Part shown: positions 16,735-24,897 of the stretch, one piece after another
Numbering within the stretch: position 1 is the stretch's first letter
Layout: each line of letters begins with the position of its first letter
Assembly (NCBI RefSeq): GCF_000512895.1
Contig: NZ_CP007033.1
Coordinates: 1,847,001 to 1,911,000 of the forward strand
Direction: 5' to 3'
Length of the DNA: 64,000 nt
Source: Dehalobacter restrictus DSM 9455
GTDB lineage: Bacteria > Bacillota > Desulfitobacteriia > Desulfitobacteriales > Syntrophobotulaceae
Notes under the pieces: model-generated
What the model was told of the DNA's origin: nothing
The model's database searches: none
Seen by the model: the letters and a program-made list of their open reading frames with translations, nothing else
Position numbers and translations under genes: made by a program

Positions 16735-17532
16735 TTATACGATTTCAGCAGCCTGCAGCTTCTTAATCAGCAAATTGCATAATTGTTCATCTGTTTCACC
16801 TTTAAGCATTTCACTCTGAATTTTAACTTCAGGCGTGAAGATCTGCATAACCTGGGTGCAGGAGCCGTTTAGTCCGGTCTTTTCGGCAGGTGCGTCAATA
16901 TCCGCAGCAGACCAGATTGATACCGGCATTCTTGAGGCTTTGATCGAACCTTTAACACTCGGATACCTTGGTTCACCGATTGCTTTATCGACTGCGATGA
17001 CCGCAGGCAATTGAACCTTGATCACTTCAAATCCGCCTTCAAAGGCGCGTTCAACCACGAGATGATCCTTATGAACTTCTCTGATTTTTTGAACATAGGT
17101 TGTTTGGGGAAGATGTAAATGCTCGGCAATACCGGGCCCTACCTGGGCGGTATCTCCGTCAATGGCCATTTTTCCGCAAAAAATGATATCCGGTTTGCCA
17201 ATCTTTTCAATGGCTCTGGCCAGCGAATAGGAAGTGGCCCAGGTGTCGGCACCTGCAAACGCCCGGTCACTGATCAGCACTGCTTCATCCGCGCCCATCG
17301 CCAGACATTTGCGCAGCGCAGATACGGCCTGTGGTGGTCCCATGGTTAGGACGGTTACTTTACCACCGTATTGTTCTTTAATTTTGATAGCAGCTTCAGC
17401 CGCATATTCGTCAAACGGATTCACGATACTCGGAACACCGTCACGGATTAACGTGTTTTTAACCGGATCAATCTTTACTTCAGTAGTATCAGGTACTTGT
17501 TTAATACAAACAACGATTTCCACTTTCTTCAT
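16735..17532 (-). CDS. etfB: Electron transfer flavoprotein beta subunit
   Basis: EtfB, 265 residues, pairs with EtfA in the cytoplasm. Recognised by IVVCIKQVPDTTEVKIDP at the N-terminus, NPFDEYAAEAAIKIKE, MGADEAVLISDRAFAGADTWATSYSLA and the nucleotide-binding block FCGKMAIDGDTAQVGPGIAEHL. AGGAAAGG precedes the ATG at 17532; a GTG three codons on is an alternative. First gene of the etfB-etfA-membrane oxidoreductase operon, with a 367-bp AT-rich upstream region carrying a Rex-like site and two further inverted repeats. No acyl-CoA dehydrogenase gene lies next to it, so its electron donor is not shown by context. Confidence 0.95.
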   Translation of the reverse strand: MKKVEIVVCIKQVPDTTEVKIDPVKNTLIRDGVPSIVNPFDEYAAEAAIKIKEQYGGKVTVLTMGPPQAVSALRKCLAMGADEAVLISDRAFAGADTWATSYSLARAIEKIGKPDIIFCGKMAIDGDTAQVGPGIAEHLHLPQTTYVQKIREVHKDHLVVERAFEGGFEVIKVQLPAVIAVDKAIGEPRYPSVKGSIKASRMPVSIWSAADIDAPAEKTGLNGSCTQVMQIFTPEVKIQSEMLKGETDEQLCNLLIKKLQAAEIV

Positions 17533-17657
17533 CCTTTCCTTGCATGGCTTTTTACCTTAATACAAAAAAGCTGTAAGTATTTATAAAAATAATGATTGAG
17601 TCCCCCTTCTGACCAAATAATGAATCTTAGTTTATTCTGTCGATAGTTGAATATCAA

Positions 17658-17675
17658 TAGTGAAATTTTTCACAA
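17658..17675. promoter_or_regulatory. Rex-like redox operator upstream of etfB
   Basis: TAGTGAAATTTTTCACAA matches the Rex pattern TTGTGAANNNNTTCACAA at 17 of 18 counted positions, the spacer being free. It lies 126 bp upstream of the etfB start. Rex senses NADH/NAD+ and commonly controls etf and fermentation genes in Firmicutes. The match is seen; the regulation is inferred. Confidence 0.5.
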
Positions 17676-17704
17676 TATTGTTTTTACAAAAATATTGTGA
17701 AAAT
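17667..17704. repeat. Inverted repeat overlapping the Rex-like site
   Basis: TTTTCACAATATT and AATATTGTGAAAA form 13-bp arms about a short centre. The right arm carries another TTGTGAA half-site, so two Rex-type sites may be arranged side by side. Confidence 0.6.
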
Positions 17705-17756
17705 TTAATTAAGGATTAACCCCTTAAAATACCTTAGAAAGAAACAAACATATTTA

Positions 17757-17784
17757 TATATACAAATATATATATTTGTATATA
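17757..17784. repeat. 28-bp perfect AT-rich palindrome
   Basis: A perfect palindrome centred on ATATATAT with outer TATATACAAAT/ATTTGTATATA arms, 225 bp upstream of etfB and 116 bp downstream of the toprim gene. It has no T-run after it, so an operator or cruciform is as likely as a terminator. The remainder of 17533-17899 is AT-rich spacer with no gene. Confidence 0.7.
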
Positions 17785-17899
17785 CTACTTTATCAAGATA
17801 ATATCAGAAAGTGAAGAATAACACAAGCGAATTTTGATATTTTTTGGGGATTATTAATATTTTTTGTTACTTTTTTGTTACAAGGCTGGATTTCTCTTA

Positions 17900-18229
17900 T
17901 TAAGGTATTTCTTTCACGTCAAAGTGAGCATTTTTCAAAATATCATATATTTCCTCAAGCGGGGTTGATGCCACCTCCCGGTATATTCTTCTGGTATACA
18001 TATGCCGGGCATTCGGAAAAATATTTTTGATGCTCCGCCTGAGCTTATTTCCCGGCTCGTCCGCATCGACCAGCACATAAATTTCATCATATTTCTCTTC
18101 GTCAATGAGCCTTTCAAGGTTCGTTTGATTAATGGTTCCGTACGTACAGATGATTTCGACAGGTTCGTCCAGTACCTTCAGCAGCTGTTCCCTGTCTGTC
18201 TTCCCTTCAACAATAATGGCTTTATTCAT
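17900..18229 (-). CDS. Toprim-domain protein (RNase M5-like, short)
   Basis: A 109-residue protein made of one toprim domain, the metal-binding fold of primases and RNase M5. It starts MNKAIIVEGKTDREQLLKVL with the conserved Glu (VEG), and has the DxD motif in EIYVLVDADEPGNKLRRSI. The usual C-terminal region of RNase M5 is missing; small toprim proteins like this are common in Firmicutes with unproven roles. The ATG at 18229 has AGAAGTGATGAA before it; the frame is open to a TTG at 18250. Monocistronic as far as can be seen. Confidence 0.82.
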   Translation of the reverse strand: MNKAIIVEGKTDREQLLKVLDEPVEIICTYGTINQTNLERLIDEEKYDEIYVLVDADEPGNKLRRSIKNIFPNARHMYTRRIYREVASTPLEEIYDILKNAHFDVKEIP

Positions 18230-18340
18230 TTCATCACTTCTTTTATCCAAGATTTGTTTGCCGCCTTCTATCCCATATCCGGTATTCCTAGTCTGTTTAT
18301 ATGTTTCTCTTATTATAAATCATTTATCAATATCATCAAT

Positions 18341-18388
18341 GAATAACAATCATTGGAAATCATAGAATAACAATCATTGGAAATCATA
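18341..18388. repeat. 24-bp perfect tandem duplication
   Basis: GAATAACAATCATTGGAAAT plus CATA occurs twice in perfect tandem, 112 bp upstream of the toprim gene. Each unit contains AATCATT-type short symmetry. It may be slippage or a doubled operator. Confidence 0.9.
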
Positions 18389-18420
18389 AAAAAATGTTCT
18401 AAATAGATCATATACATAAA

Positions 18421-18442
18421 TAATCCGGGTTTCCCCGGATTA
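18421..18442 (-). terminator. Terminator of the 43-residue protein gene
   Basis: On the minus strand TAATCCGGG-GAAA-CCCGGATTA is a 9-bp stem with a GAAA tetraloop, followed by TTTATG, 18 bp after the stop codon at 18460. Confidence 0.6.
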
Positions 18443-18459
18443 CGATCGGTATCTTCGTT

Positions 18460-18591
18460 TCAGGAATGGCTCGGTTTGTCGGCTTGTATCTGTAGGATAT
18501 TACGTTCCTTTTGAATATCATAATCTGTAAAATGCGGATCACTTACCGTCAGAGACGATTTGGCTCTTGCATTCTTTTTATGTTTTCCCAT
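18460..18591 (-). CDS. Small basic protein, 43 residues, unknown
   Basis: Begins MGKHKKNARAKSSLTVSDPH and continues FTDYDIQKERNILQIQADKP. The start is preceded by AAAGGATAGCCGGT, and a tetraloop hairpin follows the stop, which together make a real gene likely. The N-terminus is strongly basic, the rest mixed. Its size and basic head recall small spore proteins, but I do not recognise the family. Confidence 0.5.
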   Translation of the reverse strand: MGKHKKNARAKSSLTVSDPHFTDYDIQKERNILQIQADKPSHS

Positions 18592-18781
18592 ACCGGCTAT
18601 CCTTTCATCGTTTGCTGCTTGAATATAGGTGCTTCCTGAATAGCATGCCCTTTCTCTATCCGGACTATGCTTACTTCTCGCTATTGTATGTATTCCCTTC
18701 TTGTCTGCCCTAAAGCCTGTATGTTCGAGAAATAATTTTTTCTATTTTCCAAATAACCGTCAGAGTACGGCGGAAAGCCTG
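18592..18781. other. Intergenic stretch, nothing recognised
   Basis: This stretch between the 43-residue gene and the low-confidence frame at 18782 shows no RNA gene, repeat or operator that I can recognise. Confidence 0.4.
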
Positions 18782-18928
18782 ATGAAGGTCTTCAGAGAGT
18801 ACGGGTGCAAGCTGCCCGATGCTTCCGACGGCAACTCAAATTACGCACCAGTGCGCAATTTGACATACACCCAGGCGGTGATCCTCTTAGGAGTCCAGGA
18901 AGAAGGACCAGAACAATGCCGGAAATAA
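18782..18928 (+). CDS. Possible 48-residue protein or gene remnant
   Basis: MKVFREYGCKLPDASDGNSN followed by YAPVRNLTYTQAVILLGVQE is read in one frame with plausible codon use and CGGAAAG upstream. The frame stays open upstream to 18701 without a better start. I do not recognise it. It may be the end of a decayed gene next to the tRNA; an overlapping minus-strand frame is equally long, so coding is uncertain. Confidence 0.22.
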   Translation: MKVFREYGCKLPDASDGNSNYAPVRNLTYTQAVILLGVQEEGPEQCRK

Positions 18929-19064
18929 AAAAACAGGCTGCAATTAACTTAAACAGCTTGTTTAAAAGAAAAAATTTACACCCAAAAAGAATCCCATTTA
19001 AACGCATAATTTCAAATTGCACTAAAACTTACACTACACGGTCATTTTCGCCTTTCCGGGCAAC

Positions 19065-19087
19065 AAAAAAAGCCCTGATAGGCTTTA
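19065..19087 (-). terminator. Terminator after tRNA-Pro
   Basis: On the minus strand AAAGCC-TATCAG-GGCTTT is followed by TTTTT, starting 8 bp beyond the tRNA 3' end. The 18929-19064 stretch beyond it shows no gene. Confidence 0.75.
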
Positions 19088-19093
19088 TTTTAC

Positions 19094-19170
19094 TGGTCGG
19101 AGCGACACGACTTGAACGTGCGGCCTCTACCACCCCAAGGTAGCGCTCTACCAAGCTGAGCTACGCCCCG
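19094..19170 (-). tRNA. tRNA-Pro (anticodon GGG)
   Basis: A 77-nt cloverleaf with encoded CCA. Acceptor arm CGGGGCG pairs with CGCTCCG (one G-U), D-loop AGCTCAGCTTGGTAGAGC, anticodon stem CTACC/GGTAG around TTGGGGT giving GGG at positions 34-36, and T-arm GCACG-TTCAAGT-CGTGT. It reads codon CCC and CCU. It is alone, between the ACT-domain gene and a stretch without clear genes. Confidence 0.96.
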
Positions 19171-19284
19171 ACATCTGTCCCTTGCGAAACACTAATACAA
19201 TTTATCATACCGAGGTCAAAAAATCAAGCAAAATTCGGCAAAAAACAAACTACAAAAAACAAAAACAAATCACATTGGTACATT

Positions 19285-19731
19285 TCAACTTTTAGCAATC
19301 AATTCGATTTTACGTACACCATCCAGCTCACCCAGATTTGACACCAGGCTTTCCACAGTTTCTTCCATTTTTTCTGTTTCGATCGAAAGGGAGACATTGG
19401 CAATCCCCTGCAGCGGGATTCCCTGATTGATGGTAATGATATTTCCGGAGACTGAAGCGACATAGTTTAAAACATTTGACAAAATCCCTGCTTTGTCCAT
19501 TAGCAGCAAAGACAGCGTAATCATCTTCTCTTTACTTGCTTCATAAAACGGAAAAACTCCGTCTTTATATTTATAAAATGCGCTCCGGCTTATTTCGACC
19601 CTCTCACAGGCTTCATTCACAGTCAGTACATCAAATTTCGCCAAAAGTTCTTTAGCCTGAGCTGTTTTCGTAATCGCCTCAGGAAGAATCTCCTTGCTTA
19701 CCAACAGAAAATCTTTTTTCTGTTTGCTCAC
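19285..19731 (-). CDS. pheB: ACT-domain protein, PheB/UPF0735 family
   Basis: A 148-residue protein with an N-terminal helix-turn-helix-like segment (LTVNEACERVEISRSAFYKYKDGV) and a C-terminal ACT domain (ITLSLLLMDKAGILSNVLNYVASVSGNIITI ...). This matches the PheB/UPF0735 group; the ACT domain suggests amino-acid sensing, and the gene is often linked to homoserine or aromatic amino-acid metabolism, though not here. GTG start behind GGGAGCTGAATT. It lies alone between tRNA-Pro and spoIVA. Confidence 0.85.
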   Translation of the reverse strand: MSKQKKDFLLVSKEILPEAITKTAQAKELLAKFDVLTVNEACERVEISRSAFYKYKDGVFPFYEASKEKMITLSLLLMDKAGILSNVLNYVASVSGNIITINQGIPLQGIANVSLSIETEKMEETVESLVSNLGELDGVRKIELIAKS

Positions 19732-19812
19732 ACAATTCAGCTCCCAACTTTTTTAGCATGCTTTTTCATCTATTATAATCATTTTTTGACGGTTTTGACA
19801 ACCAGATTAGTT

Positions 19813-19854
19813 AAAGAAAGGGAAAGCCTAATGTGTGAGGCTTTCCCTTTCTTT
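19813..19854. terminator. Bidirectional terminator after spoIVA
   Basis: A 17-bp perfect stem (AAAGAAAGGGAAAGCCT with AGGCTTTCCCTTTCTTT) and an 8-nt loop. It separates spoIVA (stop at 19889) from pheB. Confidence 0.8.
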
Positions 19855-19888
19855 CAAAAAAACGAAGATAAAATCTGTTCATGCTCCT

Positions 19889-21370
19889 CTAAATAATGAT
19901 GCAGATCAGACCGCCGTGTCCTTCATTCACGATACGCTGCAGCGTATCCTGCAGTTTGATCTGGACATTGTCCGGCATCTTGTAAAGCTTGTTCTGAATT
20001 CCTTCCCTAACCAAGTCATGCAGGGACTTACCGAAAATATTGGACCCCCATAATTTCTTCGGATCAGATTCAAATTCTTCCAGAAGATACTTGACCAGTT
20101 CTTCGGCCTGCTTTTCTGTCCCGATCAGCGGCGTTATTTCCGTCGTGACATCCGCCCTCAGAATATGCAGGGACGGTGCGCTTGCTTTAAGCTTGATTCC
20201 GAAATGACCTCCGGATTTTACCAGTTCTGGCTCTTCCAGAAACATTTCATCCAGTTGCGGCGTGACAACACCATAGCCGTTTGTTTTGACTTCTTCAAAA
20301 GCTTTCGAGAGTTTATCCCATTCTTTTTTGGCTTTGCTATAATCCAAAATCATTCTTAAAAGGGTATGATCGCCTTCAATATTAATTCCCGTCAGCTGTT
20401 CCAGGACTTGTTTAAACAGATCTTTTTCGGTGGTGATCTCGATTTCGGCATGGCCAGTTCCGAGATCGGTCTCTTTCAGAATAATGTCTTTGGAATGCGG
20501 ACATTCAGACAATATCTCCAGGGCATGATCGATATCCCTGATCCGCTTGATATCCCCAACCGATTTTTGAATGACGTTCTCAAACTCGGCCCGGATCGGA
20601 TGGGAAAGGTCCAGTTCTTCAACCCATTTGGGGAGCTCAATATTGACTTCGGCAACAGGGAACTCATACAGAATTTCCTCAAGGATCTGAGAAATGTCAT
20701 TTAAGTTCATTTCCATGCAGTCTACCGGAATGACCGGCACCTGGTATTCCTGCTCCAGGCCGCGGCATAGCTCCATGGTGCTTTCCGCGTAGGGTTTGGT
20801 CGTATTCAGCAGCAGAATAAATGGTTTGCCTATTTCCTTCAGTTCGGAAACGACCCGCTGCTCCGCCTCAAGATAGTTTTCTCTCGGAATTTCGGATATA
20901 GATCCGTCTGTCGTGATGGCAATACCCAAGGTAGAATGGTCAGTAATCACTTTGCGGGTACCTATTTCAGCCGCTTCCTCGAAAGGAATCGGTTCGTCAT
21001 TCCAGGGGGTATGAACCATTCGTGGTTCATCTTCTTCCCCCTCATAACCAAGTGCACCACTCACAGCGTATCCGACACAATCCACCATTCTGACATTCAT
21101 GTGAATCGTATCCTTCAAAACAACTTCAACCGCCTCAGAAGGAATAAACTTGGGCTCCGTCGTTGTGATTCGGCGGCCCGCGCCGCTTTGCGGAAGCTCA
21201 TCCCGTGCTCTTTCCCGCTCAAATACATTGACTATGTTCGGCAAGACCAGGAGTTCCATAAAACGTTTAATAAATGTAGATTTTCCAGTCCTGACGGGAC
21301 CGACAACACCGAAATAAATATCCCCTCCTGTCCTTTCAGCAATATCGCTGAAAATATCATAGTTTTGCAT
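19889..21370 (-). CDS. spoIVA: Stage IV sporulation protein A
   Basis: SpoIVA is an ATPase that polymerises on the forespore and forms the basement layer of the spore coat. The 493 residues are the standard length. It starts MQNYDIFSDIAERTGGDIYFG and has the Walker A loop GPVRTGKSTF near residue 25, the Walker B-like VDCVGYAVSGALGYEGEEDEPRMV, and the C-terminal anchoring region ending LQDTLQRIVNEGHGGLICIII. Start behind AAAGGGAGGGAAAAGATCT. In sporulating cells it is made under SigE; a CATACTAA 8-mer upstream of the ribosome site could be its -10 but no good -35 is seen. Confidence 0.98.
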   Translation of the reverse strand: MQNYDIFSDIAERTGGDIYFGVVGPVRTGKSTFIKRFMELLVLPNIVNVFERERARDELPQSGAGRRITTTEPKFIPSEAVEVVLKDTIHMNVRMVDCVGYAVSGALGYEGEEDEPRMVHTPWNDEPIPFEEAAEIGTRKVITDHSTLGIAITTDGSISEIPRENYLEAEQRVVSELKEIGKPFILLLNTTKPYAESTMELCRGLEQEYQVPVIPVDCMEMNLNDISQILEEILYEFPVAEVNIELPKWVEELDLSHPIRAEFENVIQKSVGDIKRIRDIDHALEILSECPHSKDIILKETDLGTGHAEIEITTEKDLFKQVLEQLTGINIEGDHTLLRMILDYSKAKKEWDKLSKAFEEVKTNGYGVVTPQLDEMFLEEPELVKSGGHFGIKLKASAPSLHILRADVTTEITPLIGTEKQAEELVKYLLEEFESDPKKLWGSNIFGKSLHDLVREGIQNKLYKMPDNVQIKLQDTLQRIVNEGHGGLICIII

Positions 21371-21622
21371 AGATCTTTTCCCTCCCTTTTAGTATGCTGT
21401 CCTTCCAGCAAGGACCTGAAATCTACTTTTTTTGCTTGTTTTGTCTTCTCACACTTAACAACAGGACTAGCACCTCAAGCATTATATTTATATTGAAGAA
21501 ATGACGAATTTATGTCTAAATTATTTATCCATTTTTTCTGAGGACTCAAGAATATCTTCCGCTATTTGCAATACATATAGGCAAGAACACAGTATCCACA
21601 ACAAAACGGAGGTGCGCTGAAT

Positions 21623-21802
21623 ATGATCTCGTCACTGTTAATCATTATTGGAACCATCATCATGCTTATGCTCGGGATCTTTTTCCTGGTATTATGTATC
21701 AAACTCGGATTTCTTTGTCACAAGGCATTGGAAATATATATTGTGAAGAACAGCCGGGAGGATGAACCGCATCAGATCTCAGGGCGCGTCAAAGCAAACT
21801 AA
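21623..21802 (+). CDS. Small single-span membrane protein, 59 residues
   Basis: MISSLLIIIGTIIMLMLGIF and the next ten residues form one long transmembrane helix, followed by a charged tail (YIVKNSREDEPHQISGRVKAN). The start has CGGAGGTGCGCTGAAT, which is strong evidence for translation. It lies between spoIVA and gpsA on the opposite strand. No family recognised; several Clostridia carry tiny membrane proteins near spoIVA, but I cannot say this is one of them. Confidence 0.6.
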   Translation: MISSLLIIIGTIIMLMLGIFFLVLCIKLGFLCHKALEIYIVKNSREDEPHQISGRVKAN

Positions 21803-21831
21803 ATTAAACTAAAAGAAGTAAGCAAAGCAAA

Positions 21832-21859
21832 AGGCTGCTAACAAATTTGTCAGCAGCCT
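21832..21859 (-). terminator. Terminator of the plsY-gpsA operon
   Basis: On the minus strand AGGCTGCTGACAAATTTGT pairs back to AGCAGCCT, followed by TTTGCTTTG. It lies 58 bp after the gpsA stop. Confidence 0.75.
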
Positions 21860-21917
21860 AGTACCTTGTCAACTCTAAAATGCATGCTAAGCTTATCTCA
21901 GGACTATATCCCAAGAC

Positions 21918-22928
21918 TTAACGCCCTAATATCCCCATATCCTCTGTTTCATGTTTTTTACCTCGCATCATGAGGTTCTCAAGTGCTTCGCTCGGACTAA
22001 GTCCTTCAAATAGTACTTTGTAGGCCTGTTCGGTGATCGGCATAGAAATACCATATTTTTTACTCAGCTCAAAGGCGACTTTTGTCGCGCGAACGCCTTC
22101 CACGACCATGCCGACTTCCCTCAGGACTTCATCTAGCGGCTTACCGGCGCCCAGTGCCCTTCCTGCCCGCAGGTTCCGGCTGTGCAGGCTTGTGCAAGTC
22201 ACAATAAGATCCCCTATTCCGGCCAGACCGTAAAAAGTCTCAGGCTGACCGCCCATAGCCACCCCGAGTCGGGTCATCTCAGCCAGGCCCCTGGTCATTA
22301 AGGCTGCTTTGGTATTGTCTTTCGGGTTCATCCCATCCAGGATACCGGTACAGAGTGCAACAATATTTTTGAGCGACCCGCCCATCTCAACGCCGATCAT
22401 GTCAAGATTTGTGTACACTCTGAATTTCGAAGTCATGATCAGATCCTGAACGGCTTCGGCCACTTTGATATCCTTGGCGGCAACGGCGACGGCTGTAACA
22501 ACATCTCTGCCGACTTCCTCCGCATGACTCGGGCCGGATAAGACCGCAATCGGATGACCCGGCAGTTCTTCCTCAAGTACCTGGGAAAGCCTTAACCCTG
22601 TGTTCTCTTCGAGTCCTTTGGCCGTATTGATCATGATGCAGCCAGGTCTTAAGTATGGCTTGATCAGACGTGCGCTTTCTCTGACCGCGTGGGAAGGTAC
22701 GCTGACGAAAACGGCTTCAGCATCAATCTCTTTTAAGTCCGTCGTCGGGGTAATCTCGTCCGGCAGAAAGCATCCCGGAAGATACTGAATATTTTCCTTT
22801 TTTCGTTTCATCAGCTCTATCTCATCTGAAAAAATCCCGATAAGGGAGACCTTATGTCCTGCCCTGACCAGCAGAAGAGAAATTGCTGTTCCCCAGCTCC
22901 CTGAACCAAACACTGCAATTTTTTTCAC
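21918..22928 (-). CDS. gpsA: Glycerol-3-phosphate dehydrogenase [NAD(P)+]
   Basis: Makes sn-glycerol-3-phosphate for phospholipids from dihydroxyacetone phosphate. The N-terminal Rossmann motif is IAVFGSGSWGTAISLLL; other blocks are VPSHAVRE, TAKGLE, LSGPSHAEEV, and the catalytic-domain sequence GVEMGGSLKNIVALCTGILDGM. I choose the GTG at 22928 (336 residues) because GGGGAGTGAAAACAAA precedes it, 7 bp after the plsY stop; the frame is open to 22958 inside plsY. It forms an operon with plsY, the next enzyme user of its product. Confidence 0.96.
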   Translation of the reverse strand: MKKIAVFGSGSWGTAISLLLVRAGHKVSLIGIFSDEIELMKRKKENIQYLPGCFLPDEITPTTDLKEIDAEAVFVSVPSHAVRESARLIKPYLRPGCIMINTAKGLEENTGLRLSQVLEEELPGHPIAVLSGPSHAEEVGRDVVTAVAVAAKDIKVAEAVQDLIMTSKFRVYTNLDMIGVEMGGSLKNIVALCTGILDGMNPKDNTKAALMTRGLAEMTRLGVAMGGQPETFYGLAGIGDLIVTCTSLHSRNLRAGRALGAGKPLDEVLREVGMVVEGVRATKVAFELSKKYGISMPITEQAYKVLFEGLSPSEALENLMMRGKKHETEDMGILGR

Positions 22929-22935
22929 TTTGTTT

Positions 22936-23529
22936 TCACTCCCCTTTATTTTTACCAAACTTAGCTTCAGTCCCGTTAAGGATTCTTTTAATATTGGACT
23001 GATGCAGGAAAATCACTGTTGAGGCGCCTACCAAGGCCAGTACTTTATACTCGAGCGGCTCCTGAAAAACAAAAGCCATGATAATCACGGTAACTGCGGC
23101 TAGAATTGATCCCAACGAAACGTACCTGCTTACGAGCACAACCAGAATAAAAACCACCAGGGCAACAATTGTTACCTTGGGCACCAGAACAACAATGACA
23201 CCCAAACCGCAGGCAGCACCTTTACCGGTTCGTTTAAAGCCAAAATACGGATTAAAGCTATGTCCGAGCATCGCAAGCAGACCACCGGCAATGCCACCCC
23301 AGGGGCCGAAGACCAGCCAGCAAAGGTAAGCTGCAAGGACGCCTTTAAGCGCATCCGCAGCCAGTACGCCGATTCCCCACAATGGACCCAGAACACGGAA
23401 GGTGTTTGTAGCTCCCATATTGCCACTTCCATGCTTCCGAACATCTATATTTTTGATCTTGCCTGCCAGAAAAGCAGATGGTAGTGCTCCCAGAAGATAA
23501 GCAAGCAAAAAAATCAGATACGCAAACAT
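22936..23529 (-). CDS. plsY: Acyl-phosphate:glycerol-3-phosphate acyltransferase PlsY
   Basis: Membrane enzyme that puts the first acyl chain on glycerol-3-phosphate. The 197 residues include the family motifs [62 protein letters not shown] and the late [21 protein letters not shown]. Five to six membrane helices are visible. The start follows GAAGGAGAAAGTTTCATT. It lies between der and gpsA, so lipid synthesis is grouped in one run. Confidence 0.96.
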   Translation of the reverse strand: MFAYLIFLLAYLLGALPSAFLAGKIKNIDVRKHGSGNMGATNTFRVLGPLWGIGVLAADALKGVLAAYLCWLVFGPWGGIAGGLLAMLGHSFNPYFGFKRTGKGAACGLGVIVVLVPKVTIVALVVFILVVLVSRYVSLGSILAAVTVIIMAFVFQEPLEYKVLALVGASTVIFLHQSNIKRILNGTEAKFGKNKGE

Positions 23530-23565
23530 AATGAAACTTTCTCCTTCATTTCTCTTACTTGCAGA

Positions 23566-24897
23566 TTATTGTTTTTCTTCGTCTCTTTTTCGCATGATCA
23601 TTCTGATTGGCGAACCTTCAAAGCCAAAGTTCTTACGCAGCTGATTTTCCAGATAGCGCTTATACGAAAAGTGAACAAGCTCCGGATCATTCACAAAGAA
23701 TATAAAGGTCGGGGGCTGAACACTGCTTTGTGTTGCATATAAAATCTTTAACCGTACGCCTTTATCCGATGGCGGCGGATTCAGATGCACCCATTCCCGT
23801 AGCAGGTTGTTTAAGGTGCTGGTCGAGATACGTCTGCTGGTCTGCTCCGCAACAAATTCCACCAGATCCATAATTTTATTGATTCTTTGGCCTGTCTTGG
23901 CCGAAACGAATTGCGTGGGTGCATAAAGGACAAAAGCCAGTTCTTCCCGGATATCTTTTTCATATTTATTGATGGTTTTCTCATCTTTGATCACTAGATC
24001 CCATTTATTGATCACAAGAATGAGACCTTTTCCTGCTTCATGTGCATAGCCGACAATTTTCTTGTCCTGGTCTGTTACGCCTTCGATGGCATTAATCACC
24101 ATCAGTACGACATCCGACCTGTCCACCGCCCGGAAAGAACGCACTACACTGTAGTTTTCCGTGACTTCGGAGATTTTTTTCTTGCGCCTGATGCCGGCCG
24201 TATCGATCAATACATAATTTCTGTCTTCATACGTAAACGGGGTATCGATCGCATCCCTGGTCGTTCCGGGTATGTCACTGACAATGACCCGTTCCTCCCC
24301 GAGCAGCATATTGACAATGGATGATTTGCCGACATTCGGTCTGCCAATCACGGCGATTTTAATCACATCTGGGTCATAGTCGGCCGCGGCATCTTCCGGC
24401 AGGGCCGAAACAAGCGTATCGAGAAGATCCCCGGTATTCATGCCGTGAACGGCCGAGACCGGAATCGGATCACCGAAACCCAGCGGCAGAAATTCATGGG
24501 CCTCTGCCTCAAACCGGGTAAATTTTTCTACTTTATTCGCAACCAGCAATACCGGTTTGCTCGATTTCCGCAGGTATCTGGCGATCTGCTGATCATCCGG
24601 CGTAATCCCGGATTTGGCATCGACAAGAAACATGATGACATCAGCTTCATCGACTGCGATTTCGGCCTGCTGTTTCATCTTCGATGAAAGCGGTGTCGTT
24701 TCATCTTTAAATTCTATACCGCCGGTATCAATCAGCGTAAATTTTCTGCCAAGCCATTCAGCATCAAAATATAACCGGTCCCTTGTTACCCCGGGGGTAT
24801 TTTCAACGATGGCCACCAAGCCGCCGACGATTCTGTTAAATAGCGTCGATTTCCCGACATTCGGACGCCCGACAATTGCTACCACAGGTTTACTCAT
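23566..24897 (-). CDS. der: Ribosome assembly GTPase Der (EngA)
   Basis: Essential double GTPase acting in 50S ribosomal subunit maturation. Two G domains: the first has [22 protein letters not shown] and NKVE; the second [22 protein letters not shown] and NKWD. A KH-like C-terminal domain (from about residue 350) ends [19 protein letters not shown]. Start at 24897 is set by GGAGGTTCGGAAA and gives 443 residues; it overlaps the preceding gene's stop by 8 bp, so the two are probably translated together. Confidence 0.97.
   Translation of the reverse strand: MSKPVVAIVGRPNVGKSTLFNRIVGGLVAIVENTPGVTRDRLYFDAEWLGRKFTLIDTGGIEFKDETTPLSSKMKQQAEIAVDEADVIMFLVDAKSGITPDDQQIARYLRKSSKPVLLVANKVEKFTRFEAEAHEFLPLGFGDPIPVSAVHGMNTGDLLDTLVSALPEDAAADYDPDVIKIAVIGRPNVGKSSIVNMLLGEERVIVSDIPGTTRDAIDTPFTYEDRNYVLIDTAGIRRKKKISEVTENYSVVRSFRAVDRSDVVLMVINAIEGVTDQDKKIVGYAHEAGKGLILVINKWDLVIKDEKTINKYEKDIREELAFVLYAPTQFVSAKTGQRINKIMDLVEFVAEQTSRRISTSTLNNLLREWVHLNPPPSDKGVRLKILYATQSSVQPPTFIFFVNDPELVHFSYKRYLENQLRKNFGFEGSPIRMIMRKRDEEKQ

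Noticed and set aside
18805-19143. Long open frame across the tRNA-Pro region
   Set aside because: It runs through the tRNA gene on the opposite strand and ends in the middle of it; not a real protein.
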